Source: Micromonospora phaseoli (GTDB taxonomy: Bacteria; Actinomycetota; Actinomycetes; Mycobacteriales; Micromonosporaceae). Taken from it: DNA of 64,000 nt. This document shows, piece by piece, positions 9,029 to 16,687 of the stretch; position 1 is the stretch's first letter, and the number at the start of each line of letters is the position of its first letter. The notes under the pieces were generated by a model that saw only the letters and a program-made list of their open reading frames with translations, ran no database searches and was not told the origin of the DNA. The stretch is from contig NZ_FNYV01000002.1 of assembly GCF_900109115.1 (NCBI RefSeq), positions 1 through 64,000 on the forward strand, read 5' to 3'. Position numbers and translations under genes: made by a program.

Positions 9029-9070
9029 GCGCGTCCGGGAGGAGCGCGTCCGGGAGGAGCGCGTCCCGGA
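9027..9070. repeat. Three tandem copies of a 14-15 base unit after selB
   Basis: GAGCGCGTCCGGGA appears at 9027-9040 and 9042-9055, and with one change (GAGCGCGTCCCGGA) at 9057-9070, giving a 15-base period directly from the selB stop codon. It resembles a small replication-slippage repeat. No function is evident. Confidence 0.7.
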
Positions 9071-9098
9071 TTGAGCACATCGCAGGTGGGGATCGGGG

Positions 9099-9317
9099 GT
9101 GGACGCCTACCGTGACCTGATGGACCCTTCCGCCGTCTGGCGGGACAAGCAGCACCGATGGCGGATCGAGGCGTACCGGGCGCCGGACCTGCGGTTCGCC
9201 ATCTTCGCCACCAACGGCACCACCGAGTCGGTGCCGCTGTGGCTGTTCGGCATGTCGGCGTTGGCCCGCTGGCTGATGAGCCACAAGATCTCGCTGGACG
9301 ACCTGGAGGTCGACTGA
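9099..9317 (+). CDS. Small conserved-looking protein of unknown function
   Basis: A 72-residue product (or 65 if the ATG at 9120 is used) with mixed charged and aromatic residues: AVWRDKQHRWRIEAYRAPDLRFAI, then TTESVPLWLFGMSALARWLM and an acidic tail SLDDLEVD. There are no cysteines, signal peptide or clear membrane span. The composition and codon use look genuinely coding. I do not recognise the family. It lies alone between selB and another small gene. Confidence 0.55.
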   Translation: MDAYRDLMDPSAVWRDKQHRWRIEAYRAPDLRFAIFATNGTTESVPLWLFGMSALARWLMSHKISLDDLEVD

Positions 9318-9352
9318 GGTGTCGCCCGGACGGGGGACATTCCCGCTGGTAG

Positions 9353-9381
9353 CCGACATGACGGCGCTGCCGCCCTACGGT
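9353..9381 (+). promoter_or_regulatory. Likely promoter of a leaderless small gene
   Basis: CCGACA (9353-9358) and TACGGT (9376-9381) are spaced by 17 bases. TACGGT ends seven bases before the GTG at 9389, so the mRNA would begin at or next to the start codon. No Shine-Dalgarno sequence is visible before that GTG, which fits a leaderless transcript. Confidence 0.5.
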
Positions 9382-9388
9382 ACGAGCT

Positions 9389-9577
9389 GTGAAGGACCAA
9401 GGCATCCGGAAATTCGTCGCGGTGCTGGCCGGCCTCGCCGTGATCTACTTCGGCACCACCGGCCGCTCGCCGGAAGAAGAGGGCAGCGGAATCTCCGGCG
9501 GGCTGGTGGTGTTGGCGCTGCTCGCCGCCCTGCTGGTCTGGCACCTGACCAGGCCGGGTGGCAACGCGGCCAAGTGA
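9389..9577 (+). CDS. Small single-pass or two-pass membrane protein
   Basis: A 62-residue protein with two hydrophobic stretches, VAVLAGLAVIYFG near residues 9-21 and GGLVVLALLAALLVWHL near 37-53, separated by a polar loop TTGRSPEEEGSG. The positively charged start (MKDQGIRK) suggests an inside N terminus. I do not recognise the family. The GTG start fits the promoter placed just before it. It converges on the DNA repair gene 9584-10231, with only six bases between the stops. Confidence 0.6.
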   Translation: MKDQGIRKFVAVLAGLAVIYFGTTGRSPEEEGSGISGGLVVLALLAALLVWHLTRPGGNAAK

Positions 9578-9583
9578 CGACGT

Positions 9584-10231
9584 TCAGCGGGCCGTCCCGG
9601 CGCGGCTGAGCTGCCCCGCCGACTCCTCGCCGAGCGCCACCCGGACCAGCGCCGAGGCGAGCCGACCGAAGTCGACCTCGTCGACCAGTCCGGCCAGCCG
9701 GTCGGTGGCGGCGGGCAGGCCCAGCCGCTTGGCCCCGGCGACCGCCCGCCGGTCCACGTACGGGCGCAGTTGCGGCCAGACCGTCTGCACCTCGCGCAGG
9801 AAGATGTCCGCGCCGGTGGGCCCGATGCCGGGGAACTCCGTCAGCAGGCGACGCAGCATCGGCGGCTGCCCCCCTGCCTCCCGGTGCAGCCGTCGCAGGT
9901 CACCTCGCCAGCGGTCCAGGCACAGCCGGGCACCGGTGCCGAGCATCGTGGCGGTCCGCTCGTCGTAGCGGCGGTAGTGTCCGCGCCCCAGCGCGTCGAC
10001 CCGCTCCTGCCAACTCGCCGCCTCCATGGCCTGCGGGGTGCGGTAGCCGGCCGCGAAGAGTTCCCGCGCCGCCGCCACCCCCACCTGCGCCCGGATCCGG
10101 GTGCTGAGCAGGGTGACGAGGACCAGCAGCTGGTACAGCGGTGCGGGCCGGTCGGCGAGCGCGATGCCCGCCTCCTCGGCGTACGTGGGGCGGGTGAGCA
10201 GAGTTCGCGCCACCGCCTGTTGGTCGCCCAT
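9584..10231 (-). CDS. HhH-GPD family DNA glycosylase / endonuclease III-like protein
   Basis: A 215-residue protein of the base-excision repair HhH-GPD superfamily. It shows LLVLVTLLSTRIRAQVGVAAARELF, the helix-hairpin-helix LLTEFPGIGPTGADIFLREVQ near residues 135-155, and PYVDRRAVAGAKRLGL. The catalytic Asp of the family probably corresponds to the Asp in YVDRR. There is no FeS cluster cysteine motif, unlike E. coli Nth. The ATG at 10231 (MGDQQAVAR) is chosen; upstream in-frame sequence is arginine/proline-rich and looks non-coding. The exact substrate is unknown. Confidence 0.8.
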   Translation of the reverse strand: MGDQQAVARTLLTRPTYAEEAGIALADRPAPLYQLLVLVTLLSTRIRAQVGVAAARELFAAGYRTPQAMEAASWQERVDALGRGHYRRYDERTATMLGTGARLCLDRWRGDLRRLHREAGGQPPMLRRLLTEFPGIGPTGADIFLREVQTVWPQLRPYVDRRAVAGAKRLGLPAATDRLAGLVDEVDFGRLASALVRVALGEESAGQLSRAGTAR

Positions 10232-10357
10232 CCTGGGGGTGTACCCGCACCGGGCCCAGCTATGACCGTCGCCGCGGAATGCCACCGTCGGCGGCGGGTA
10301 AGCCGCCGGTGGACGCGGCAGGCGCCGCGTCGCCGTACCCCGCGAAGGGAGACGACC

Positions 10358-10564
10358 GTGACGAACCCGCAGCAGCAGGAGCTTCGGCGCAACGCCCTGG
10401 GCGCCACGAGCCAGGACAGCAAGGGGCCCGGGCCCACGGGCCATCCCCGCAACCGCGGTACCTCGTCCGGGGACACCGGTCGCCCGGTACCCCGCGGGCA
10501 GGTGTCGCCGTTCGGCCCGGCTGCCCCGCAGGTGGCCGAGGACGACAGCGAGCGCCGCCGCTAG
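10358..10564 (+). CDS. Small hydrophilic protein of unknown function
   Basis: A 68-residue, glycine-, proline- and glutamine-rich product beginning MTNPQQQELRRNALGA, with no hydrophobic span; it is probably disordered. The start is well supported: AAGGGAG at 10344-10350 stands seven bases before the GTG. Its TAG stop is four bases from the stop of the convergent membrane-protein gene, and a 16-bp hairpin follows 20 bases later. I do not recognise a family. Confidence 0.6.
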   Translation: MTNPQQQELRRNALGATSQDSKGPGPTGHPRNRGTSSGDTGRPVPRGQVSPFGPAAPQVAEDDSERRR

Positions 10565-10567
10565 TCC

Positions 10568-11044
10568 CTAGTGACGTGTCGTCCCTGACGGCCGCAGCCG
10601 GTTCCAGGTGGCTGCGGCCGTCAGGCCGTACGCGAGGTGCGGGACCAGGTCGGCGACCCAGTCGATCCGCCGCCACGTCCGGGGGTCGGCGACACCGAGC
10701 AGCGCCAGCGAGCCGTCGGTCATGGTCATCACGCCGCCGCCGAGCAGTGCGGCGGCCCGCAGCAGCGGCTGCCGCCGGCCCCGGGCCAGCATCGCGAAAC
10801 CGACCGTCGCGGCCATGCCCAGGCCGTAGCCCAGCAGGGCGCCGAGGCCGGAACGACGGTTGGCCGCCTGTTCCTTCGACCCCAGGTTCAGGTGTGCCGC
10901 GCCGGCCAGCTTGCCGGCACTCTCGTCCGGGGTCTGGCTGGCCGGCCGCGCCCGGGCCGTCATGTCGAGGTAGGTCACGATGTTGAGGGCCGTGGTGCCC
11001 ACCGCCCCGGCGATCAGGCTGTCGGCCAGGTCGGTGCCTTTCAC
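10568..11044 (-). CDS. Predicted membrane protein of unknown function
   Basis: A 158-residue protein with hydrophobic segments near residues 9-27 (LIAGAVGTTALNIVTYL), 68-85 (LGALLGYGLGMAATVGFAML), 93-112 and 130-145. This resembles small four-helix actinobacterial membrane proteins with no assigned role. A GTG start overlaps the stop of the upstream 71-aa gene by four bases, so the pair is coupled. Its last codons lie inside a 16-bp hairpin that probably terminates the opposing gene. Confidence 0.7.
   Translation of the reverse strand: MKGTDLADSLIAGAVGTTALNIVTYLDMTARARPASQTPDESAGKLAGAAHLNLGSKEQAANRRSGLGALLGYGLGMAATVGFAMLARGRRQPLLRAAALLGGGVMTMTDGSLALLGVADPRTWRRIDWVADLVPHLAYGLTAAATWNRLRPSGTTRH
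10584..10625 (+). terminator. 16-bp perfect hairpin inside the 3' end of the opposing gene
   Basis: CCTGACGGCCGCAGCC (10584-10599) pairs exactly with 10610-10625 around a 10-base loop. It begins 20 bases after the stop of the forward gene 10358-10564 and lies within the last 60 bases of the reverse gene 10568-11044. It probably terminates the forward transcript while also coding for the C terminus of the reverse protein. Confidence 0.65.
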
Positions 11045-11256
11045 TTCTTCGGATCTCCCGGTTCGCGGTTGCCCTTGGGGCCGTAGGTGCGCTCACCTCG
11101 CACGATGCCGCGCTGCCCCCGATCTCCCTGCAGGATCCGGTTGGCGGCCTCGTCGGCCTTCTGGTCCGGCATGCGCCGACCGGAGCCGTCGATCGCGTTG
11201 CGGAGTCGGGCCCGCTGCTTGTCGTAGGCGTTGCTGCCCGGCCGAGGTCCTGGCAT
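11041..11256 (-). CDS. Small, very basic hydrophilic protein of unknown function
   Basis: A 71-residue protein starting MPGPRPGSNAYDKQRARLRNA and ending GDPKK, rich in Arg, Lys, Gly and Asp, with no cysteine or hydrophobic span. It is likely a soluble, possibly nucleic-acid-associated protein, but that is only composition-based inference. ATG start. The stop overlaps the downstream membrane-protein gene (GTGA). Similar short proteins are, from memory, common in Micromonospora-type genomes. Confidence 0.65.
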   Translation of the reverse strand: MPGPRPGSNAYDKQRARLRNAIDGSGRRMPDQKADEAANRILQGDRGQRGIVRGERTYGPKGNREPGDPKK

Positions 11257-11298
11257 CGCTGTCTCCCCTGGTCGTCGCCGGTATCGTCCGCGGCCCGT

Positions 11299-12216
11299 CT
11301 ACCCGCCTGCGCCGTCGCCAACCCCGCCGGCCGCCGCGCGAGGTGGGCGCACCACCGCGACCGGACAGCGGCTGTGGTGCAGCAACGACTGGCTCACCGA
11401 CCCCAGCAGCAAACCGGTCAGCTCGCCGCGCCCCTGACCCCCCACCACCAGCAGTTGCGCCCGCTGGGATGCCTCGGTGAGCACCTTCGCGGCGCGACCG
11501 CGCACCGACTGCCGGGTGATCGGCACCTCCGGGTACCGTTCGGTCAGCCCGGCGATGGCCTCGGCTACCGTCCGGTCCTCCTCGGCCCGCAGCTCCGACT
11601 CGTCGTACACCAGCGGCTGCATGTCGCCCGGTCCGTTGGAGACCGGATGCCGGTAGGCGTGCAGCGCGGTCACCCCGGCACCGCGCAGGGCCGCGGTCCG
11701 CACGGCGAACTCGACGGCGTGCCGGGACAGCTCGGAACCGTCCACACCGACCACGACCGGGCCGTCGGGTCGCTGCGCGCCGCGGGCCACCAGCACCGGG
11801 CAGTCGGCGTACGCGGCCAGCTTCACCGCGACCGAGCCGACCACCAGCGCGGTGAATCCGCCCAGACCGCGATCACCGATCACGATCAACTCCGCGCTGG
11901 GCGCCTCGTCGAGCAGGAGCGCGGTGGGTTCACCGTCGATGATCTCGCCGGTGACCCGCAGCCCCGGCGCGATCGTCTCGGCCTCGTCCACCGCGTCGGC
12001 GACCAGCTGTTCGGCCTGCGTGCGCAGCCCGCCGCCGGGTGCGCCCTCGGTGGTCGGCCGGATCGGCGAGTGCACCAGGGGCCAGATGAACGCGTGCACC
12101 ACGCGCAGCGGCCGTTGCCGCCGGGCCGCTTCCGCGGCGGCGAGCCGGACCGCGGCGAGCGCCGGCTCGGAGCCGTCCACGCCGACCACCACCGCTGTGC
12201 CGCTGGCCGAGTTCAC
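11299..12216 (-). CDS. Universal stress protein with two UspA domains
   Basis: A cytoplasmic nucleotide-binding stress protein. Two tandem UspA domains are visible. The first runs from VVVGVDGSEPALAAVRLA to VIGDRGLGGFTALVVGSVA. The second runs from VVVGVDGSELSRHAVEFA to VVGGQGRGELTGLLLGSVS. Both end in the ATP-binding pattern G-x2-G-x9-G-S. The GTG at 12216 is preferred to the one at 12222 because GGGAGG directly abuts the earlier codon but sits five bases from the later one. About 305 aa, usual for the tandem actinobacterial type. It is divergent from the methyltransferase at 12353. Confidence 0.92.
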   Translation of the reverse strand: MNSASGTAVVVGVDGSEPALAAVRLAAAEAARRQRPLRVVHAFIWPLVHSPIRPTTEGAPGGGLRTQAEQLVADAVDEAETIAPGLRVTGEIIDGEPTALLLDEAPSAELIVIGDRGLGGFTALVVGSVAVKLAAYADCPVLVARGAQRPDGPVVVGVDGSELSRHAVEFAVRTAALRGAGVTALHAYRHPVSNGPGDMQPLVYDESELRAEEDRTVAEAIAGLTERYPEVPITRQSVRGRAAKVLTEASQRAQLLVVGGQGRGELTGLLLGSVSQSLLHHSRCPVAVVRPPRAAAGGVGDGAGG

Positions 12217-12352
12217 CGCCACCTCCCGCTGTGGGCCGACGTCGAGACCGGTTTGGGCCAGTATCGCGGCCGGTCGTGGTCAGCGGGGCGATACCGGCAA
12301 CCGGCGCGATGTCGGTACGCTGGCGGCGACCGCCTGGGAGGGAGCGTCGTCG

Positions 12353-13099
12353 ATGGTGGAGCCCGACCAGCCGAGTACCGCCCGGATGATCGATTTCTGG
12401 CTCGGTGGGGCGCACCACTACCCGGTCGACGTGGCCGCCGCCCGCGCCTTCGAGCAGGCGTACGGGCCGTGTGCCCCGGTCTTCCGGGCGCTGCGCGCCT
12501 TCCTGCGCCGCGCGGTGCGCGCGATAGCCGCCACCGGGGTGGACAGTTTCCTGGTCTTCGGTGCCGGGGTGCCGACCATGGGCAATGTGCACGAGGCGGC
12601 GCCGGACGCGACGGTGCTCTACTCCGACGTGGACCCGGTCACCATCCGTCTCGGGCAACGTGTCCTGGCCGGCAGCGACCGGGCGGGCTACGGCTTCGGG
12701 GACGCCACGGACATCGGCACCGTCGACCCGGTGCTGCTGCACCGGTTCGTGCCGGGTTGGGGCCGGCGCCCGGTGGGGGTGGTGTTCCTCGGGCTCGCCG
12801 CCTTCCTCGACGACGAGACGCTGGCGCGCACCCTCGACGAGCTGTACGTGGCGGCGGCGCCGGGCAGTCAGCTGGCGATCGACTTCGACACCGAGGAGCT
12901 TGCCGGCCACCCCGAGGCGCTGGCCCTGATGGGGCCGGAGTTCCGGATGCGCCCACCGGCCGCGTTCGGCCCGTTGCTGGGCCGTTGGGAGCCGACCGCG
13001 GACGGCATCGTGCCGATCTCCCGATGGCGGCCGGAGGGTGGTGCGGAGGACGTGCCGGAAGCCTTCTACGGCGCTGTGGCGGTGCGGTCGGCCGGGTGA
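12353..13099 (+). CDS. SAM-dependent methyltransferase, DUF574 (Methyltransf_19) family
   Basis: A 248-residue protein with the family start STARMIDFWLGGAHHYPVD (the family consensus has ARxYDYxLGGxxxxxxD) and a SAM-binding strand around DSFLVFGAGVPTMGNVHEAAP. DVDP follows, as in the VxYVDxDPV motif. The canonical motif is D-x-G-x-G-x-P; here it is F-G-A-G-V-P, so the first acidic residue is replaced. Substrate unknown; the family is abundant in actinomycetes. The ATG is preceded by GGGAGGGA at 12336-12343. It is followed after 62 bases by the phosphatase gene. Confidence 0.8.
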   Translation: MVEPDQPSTARMIDFWLGGAHHYPVDVAAARAFEQAYGPCAPVFRALRAFLRRAVRAIAATGVDSFLVFGAGVPTMGNVHEAAPDATVLYSDVDPVTIRLGQRVLAGSDRAGYGFGDATDIGTVDPVLLHRFVPGWGRRPVGVVFLGLAAFLDDETLARTLDELYVAAAPGSQLAIDFDTEELAGHPEALALMGPEFRMRPPAAFGPLLGRWEPTADGIVPISRWRPEGGAEDVPEAFYGAVAVRSAG

Positions 13100-13120
13100 C
13101 CATGGGCGGTAGCGCCTCCG

Positions 13121-13143
13121 TATGATGCTTGCCCCAGGGCAAG
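13121..13143 (+). promoter_or_regulatory. Promoter -10 box and perfect operator-like palindrome before the SpoIIE phosphatase
   Basis: TATGAT (13121-13126) is a strong -10 box. Immediately after it CTTGCCC (13128-13134) is followed by CA and the exact complement GGGCAAG (13137-13143), centred on the expected transcription start. A clear -35 box is missing. The arrangement fits a repressor-controlled promoter, and the MarR gene at the end of this operon is the obvious candidate, by proximity only. Confidence 0.55.
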
Positions 13144-13161
13144 TATTTTCGGAGGATGGTC

Positions 13162-14340
13162 ATGGCGGATGCGCCCACCGGGGTTTCCCGCGCCTTGCGC
13201 GAGGCCCCGCCCGACCGTGTGGTCGAGGCCGCCGACCTGGCCATCCGGTCGATCCTCGGTGCGTCGGGCACCGCCGTGTTCATCGCCGACTATCGGATCA
13301 GCGGGCTGTGGCCGGTGCTCGACTCGCGACAGCCGGGCATGGCCGGGCAGGCGCTCCAGGGTACGGTGCAGCGCTGCTTCAGCAGCCAGCAGCCGGTTCG
13401 CACGGCCGGCGACGACGGCCGGAGCCGGCTCTACGTCCCCCTGTCGGTGTGGGGCGAACGACTGGGTGTGCTCATGGTCGAGCTGCCCGGGGAGCCGCCG
13501 GAGACGGTGGTGCGCCGGGCGGTGGACATCGCCGGCGAGGTGGCACTGGCGCTGCGTGCGGCGGACCGCAAGACCGACCGTTATCGGCGGGCCTGCCGGC
13601 AGGAGCGGCTGAGCATGGCCGCCGAGCTGCAGTGGGAGCTGCTGCCCGGGCGTAGCGTGAGCCACGGCTCGTTTCACCTGGCGGGGCAGCTCGAACCGGC
13701 GTACACGGTCGGCGGCGATCACTTCGACTGGTCGCTGGACGACGGGCGGCTCACCGTCACCGTGCTCAACGGTGACGGCATCGGGCTCACCGCGACCCTG
13801 CTGACCGTGGTGACGGTCAACGCGATGCGCAACGCCCGCCGCTCCGGTGGCGGTCTGGTGGAGCAGGCCGAGCTGGCCTCCGACACGGTCTTCTACCAGC
13901 ACCAGGGTCACCGGCACGTGGCCACCGTGCTGCTCGAACTGGACAGTGCGACCGGACGGGTACGGGCGGTGGACGCCGGCTCTCCGCACCTGCTGCGGTT
14001 ACGGGGCGGCAGCGTCTCGCGGGTCGCGTTGGAGCAGCAACTGCCGCTCGGCATGTTCGCCGAGACCCGCTACGACCTGCAGGAGTTCGATCTCGACCCG
14101 GGCGACCGGCTGTTCGTCGTCTCCGACGGGGTGTGGGCAGCCGATCCGAGCGGCCGGGAGACGTACGGCGAGCGGGCGATGGCCCGGTCGATGCGGGCCA
14201 CACGGTTGCAGCCGCCGACCGACGCGGTTGGTACGGTGATGCGCGAGTTGCAGGCCTTTCACGCGGAGGCCGATCTGCGTGACGACGCGGTCGTCGTCTG
14301 TCTGGACTGGCGGGGTCTCGCCGGCCGGGAGCACGGTTGA
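13162..14340 (+). CDS. PP2C-type serine phosphatase (SpoIIE domain) with N-terminal GAF-like region
   Basis: A 392-residue predicted regulator of partner-switching sigma-factor control. Residues 1-140 fit a GAF-like sensor (VVEAADLAIRSILGASGTAVFIADY...LYVPLSVWGERLGVLMVELP). The SpoIIE phosphatase domain starts near 160 (RLSMAAELQWELLPGRS). It contains GGDHFDWSLDDG, where Asp usually binds metal, NGDGIGLTATLL and, near the end, SDGVWAADP and RDDAVVVCLDW. The canonical GDGMGHG is here GDGIGLT. The start follows GGAGG at 13151-13155. It is cotranscribed with the MarR gene behind it. No cognate kinase or anti-sigma antagonist lies nearby. Confidence 0.88.
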   Translation: MADAPTGVSRALREAPPDRVVEAADLAIRSILGASGTAVFIADYRISGLWPVLDSRQPGMAGQALQGTVQRCFSSQQPVRTAGDDGRSRLYVPLSVWGERLGVLMVELPGEPPETVVRRAVDIAGEVALALRAADRKTDRYRRACRQERLSMAAELQWELLPGRSVSHGSFHLAGQLEPAYTVGGDHFDWSLDDGRLTVTVLNGDGIGLTATLLTVVTVNAMRNARRSGGGLVEQAELASDTVFYQHQGHRHVATVLLELDSATGRVRAVDAGSPHLLRLRGGSVSRVALEQQLPLGMFAETRYDLQEFDLDPGDRLFVVSDGVWAADPSGRETYGERAMARSMRATRLQPPTDAVGTVMRELQAFHAEADLRDDAVVVCLDWRGLAGREHG

Positions 14341-14396
14341 CGAGCGGCGTCGGAGCGGTCGGACAGGACCAGCGGGACAATCGCAGGGGACATCGG

Positions 14397-14855
14397 GTGG
14401 AGCGACCGGATCTGGCCGCGTCGATCGACGCGGCCGCCGAGGTGCTGGTGGGTGTACTCGACACCGCTGTCTCCCGGCACCGGCTCTCGGTTTCGCCGAC
14501 CCAGCTCCGGGTGTTGTCTCTGCTCAGCGACCGGCCGGAGATCAACGTCAATGGACTGGCGGAGCTGCTGGACGTGGTCCCCTCCTCGGCCAGCCGGCTG
14601 TGTGACCGCCTGGAGGCGATCGGTCTGGTGCGCCGGATGGCCGACCCGAGGGATCGCCGGGAGGTGCGTCTGATTCCGACCGCGGCGGCGGAGTCGCTGC
14701 TGGGGGAGGTGCGGTCGCGCCGGCACGAGGCGGTGCAGGCCGTGTTGGACCGAATGCCGGCGCGCATGCAGCAGGACCTGCTTCGGGCGTTGCTGGCGTT
14801 CGCGCAGGCGTCGGCGAGCACCGGAGCCCCGGACGCCTCGGCCCGGAGCGCCTGA
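14397..14855 (+). CDS. MarR-family transcriptional regulator
   Basis: A 152-residue winged-helix protein. It shows the MarR core SVSPTQLRVLSLLSD, the recognition helix LLDVVPSSASRLCDRLEAIGLV and the wing RMADPRDRREVRLIPTAA. The GTG at 14397 is chosen for the GCAGGGGA ahead of it, though a TTG overlapping the phosphatase stop (14337) would give a 172-residue version. It probably shares a transcript with the phosphatase and may bind the palindrome before it. No cysteines suggest a thiol switch. The 285 bases after it hold only the promoter of the next gene. Confidence 0.85.
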   Translation: MERPDLAASIDAAAEVLVGVLDTAVSRHRLSVSPTQLRVLSLLSDRPEINVNGLAELLDVVPSSASRLCDRLEAIGLVRRMADPRDRREVRLIPTAAAESLLGEVRSRRHEAVQAVLDRMPARMQQDLLRALLAFAQASASTGAPDASARSA

Positions 14856-14970
14856 GATCCTCCGTCCACTAGTGTCCTAGGATGCCGTACGGGCCGTGAA
14901 GCCCGTCACACCAGCCAGCCGGACAACCCGGCACGAACTCGCTGGGCACCAGAAACACGGACGCGGCCCG

Positions 14971-14976
14971 TATAGT
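14971..14976 (+). promoter_or_regulatory. Possible -10 box for the pgsA-like operon
   Basis: TATAGT stands about 165 bases before the GTG of the CDP-alcohol phosphatidyltransferase gene in an otherwise GC-rich gap. No good -35 is seen at the usual spacing. It is the only -10-like element in 14856-15140, where I see no gene. Confidence 0.35.
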
Positions 14977-15140
14977 GGCAGCGCATCCGGCGGCCCCGAG
15001 ATCATCGACGGTGGACGGCGGGCCGGGGGAGGTCCCAGACCGGGATCGGGGGTTGTCGGCGTCAGCCGGCTGGACAGCGCGTACGACGCTCCATGGCGGA
15101 CCAGGGCCGCGGTGGCCGAGCGTGTCGCGGAGGAGGTTCG

Positions 15141-15773
15141 GTGTCGCGTCGGGCGGAGCAACCGCAGGCCCGTGACGGCATGGCACAGCAGCCCGATGAC
15201 CGGGTGCTCACCTGGCCCAATCTGATCAGCTTTCTCCGCCTGCTGGGCGTACCGCTCTTCCTCTACCTGTTCCTGGTGGCACGCGCCGACGTGGCCGCGG
15301 TGGTGGTGTTGGCCGTCGGTGGCACCAGCGACTGGGTGGACGGCTGGATCGCCCGCCGGCTGCGACAGGTCAGCCGCCTCGGCGAGCTGCTCGACCCGCT
15401 CGCTGACCGGCTCTACATCCTAGCCACCCTGATCGCGTTCACCGCCCGTGAGGTGGTGCCCTGGCAGTTCACCGCCGTGCTGCTGGCGCGGGAGCTGCTG
15501 TTGCTCGGATCGCTGGCCGTGCTGCGGCGGCACGGCTACGGGCCGCCGCCGGTGCACTACGTCGGTAAGACCGCCACGTTCCTGTTGCTGGCCGCGTTTC
15601 CGCTCCTGCTGCTCGCCGCTGCGGTGCCCGCCGCGGAGGCGGCCGCTGAGGCGGTGGGCTGGGCGCTGGCGTGGTGGGGTCTGGTGCTCTACTGGGTCGC
15701 CGGGGCGCTCTATGTGATCCAGGCGCGTCAGCTGGTGCGGGCGGTACGCGGTGGGGAAGGAGGCCCGGCATGA
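15141..15773 (+). CDS. CDP-alcohol phosphatidyltransferase (PgsA2-like)
   Basis: Integral membrane enzyme that transfers a phosphatidyl group from CDP-diacylglycerol to an alcohol. The signature D-G-x2-A-R-x8-G-x3-D-x3-D is present as DWVDGWIARRLRQVSRLGELLDPLADR. It has about five to six hydrophobic segments over 210 residues. The GTG at 15141 has GGAGGAGG just upstream; an ATG at 15180 is an alternative. The gene corresponds in position to M. tuberculosis pgsA2 (Rv1822). The product could be phosphatidylglycerophosphate, cardiolipin or another phospholipid. Its stop overlaps the next gene (ATGA). Confidence 0.9.
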   Translation: MSRRAEQPQARDGMAQQPDDRVLTWPNLISFLRLLGVPLFLYLFLVARADVAAVVVLAVGGTSDWVDGWIARRLRQVSRLGELLDPLADRLYILATLIAFTAREVVPWQFTAVLLARELLLLGSLAVLRRHGYGPPPVHYVGKTATFLLLAAFPLLLLAAAVPAAEAAAEAVGWALAWWGLVLYWVAGALYVIQARQLVRAVRGGEGGPA

Positions 15774-16687
15774 GTGACGGTTCGGGCGAGGGCCGGCGCT
15801 CCGCGCGGGCATTCACCCCCGATTTCCTCACCGAGTTGTTCCGTAACCCGTTGGATCCGGGCTACGCCGACGCCGCGGCCCAACGCGCGAAGACCGGGCG
15901 GCCGGCGCGGCCGGGCTGGTCGGTCGGTCCGGTCGGCCTCGCCGTGATCGTGCTGCTCGGTTTCCTGTGCGCGGTGGCCTACCGGCAGACGATGGCCGAG
16001 GAGCCGGGGCGTGCGCAGGCGCGCTCCGGTCTGGTGGCCCAGATCAAGCAGCGGCAGGACGAGACGGACGTGTTGTCGGCGCGCGCCGACGAGTTGCGAG
16101 CCGAGGTCAACCGGCAGCGGGAGGCGGCCCTGGGTGGTTCCCAGGCGGCGCGGCTGCGGGACCTGGAGGCGAGCACGGGTCTGGGGCGGGTGCGGGGCGA
16201 CGGCGTGGTGGTGCGCCTGGCGGACGCCCCGAAGGGCCAGGATGTCATCAGTGGCGCCAACGTCGGTCCGCCGCAGGTGCTCTACCTCGATCTGCAGGCG
16301 GTGGCCAACGACCTGTGGAGTGTCGGAGCGGAGGCGATCGCGATCAACGGGCAGCGGCTGACGGCGACCTCGACGATCCGTAACGCCGGCGAGGCGATCC
16401 TGGTGGACTTCCGGCCGGTGACCGGGCCGTACGAGGTGTCGGCGATCGGCCCGGGTTCGATGCGCGAGCGGTTCGACACCAGCAACAGTGCGTTGACGAT
16501 GCGCAAGGTTGCCCAGAACACCGGGATCTCGTTCGATGTGCGGGACGCCGACGACCTCACTCTGCCGGCGGCTCCGGAGCCGCGGCTACGCTACGCGGAG
16601 CCTGCGGTGAGTCCGAGTCTGTCGCCGTCGGCTGAAGTCGAGCCGTCCGGCTCGGGAACGTCTCCCAGCCCCTCCGGAGGTGGTTGA
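15770..16687 (+). CDS. DUF881 family protein (first copy)
   Basis: A 305-residue single-pass membrane protein: cytoplasmic N terminus, one transmembrane helix (GLAVIVLLGFLCAVAYRQTM, about residues 47-68), a coiled-coil-like stretch with IKQRQDETDVLSARADELRAEV, then the DUF881 domain (LRDLEASTGLGRVRGDGVVVRLAD... IAINGQRLTATSTIR). The tail is Ser/Pro-rich. Orthologs (Rv1823-like) flank sbp in many actinobacteria; the function is unknown but the location suggests envelope or division. The ATG overlaps the pgsA-like stop and the 3' end overlaps the sbp ATG by one base. Confidence 0.9.
   Translation: MSDGSGEGRRSARAFTPDFLTELFRNPLDPGYADAAAQRAKTGRPARPGWSVGPVGLAVIVLLGFLCAVAYRQTMAEEPGRAQARSGLVAQIKQRQDETDVLSARADELRAEVNRQREAALGGSQAARLRDLEASTGLGRVRGDGVVVRLADAPKGQDVISGANVGPPQVLYLDLQAVANDLWSVGAEAIAINGQRLTATSTIRNAGEAILVDFRPVTGPYEVSAIGPGSMRERFDTSNSALTMRKVAQNTGISFDVRDADDLTLPAAPEPRLRYAEPAVSPSLSPSAEVEPSGSGTSPSPSGGG

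Noticed and set aside
14875..14882. TCCTAGGA palindrome after the MarR gene
   Set aside because: Too short (8 bases) and without other promoter or terminator context.
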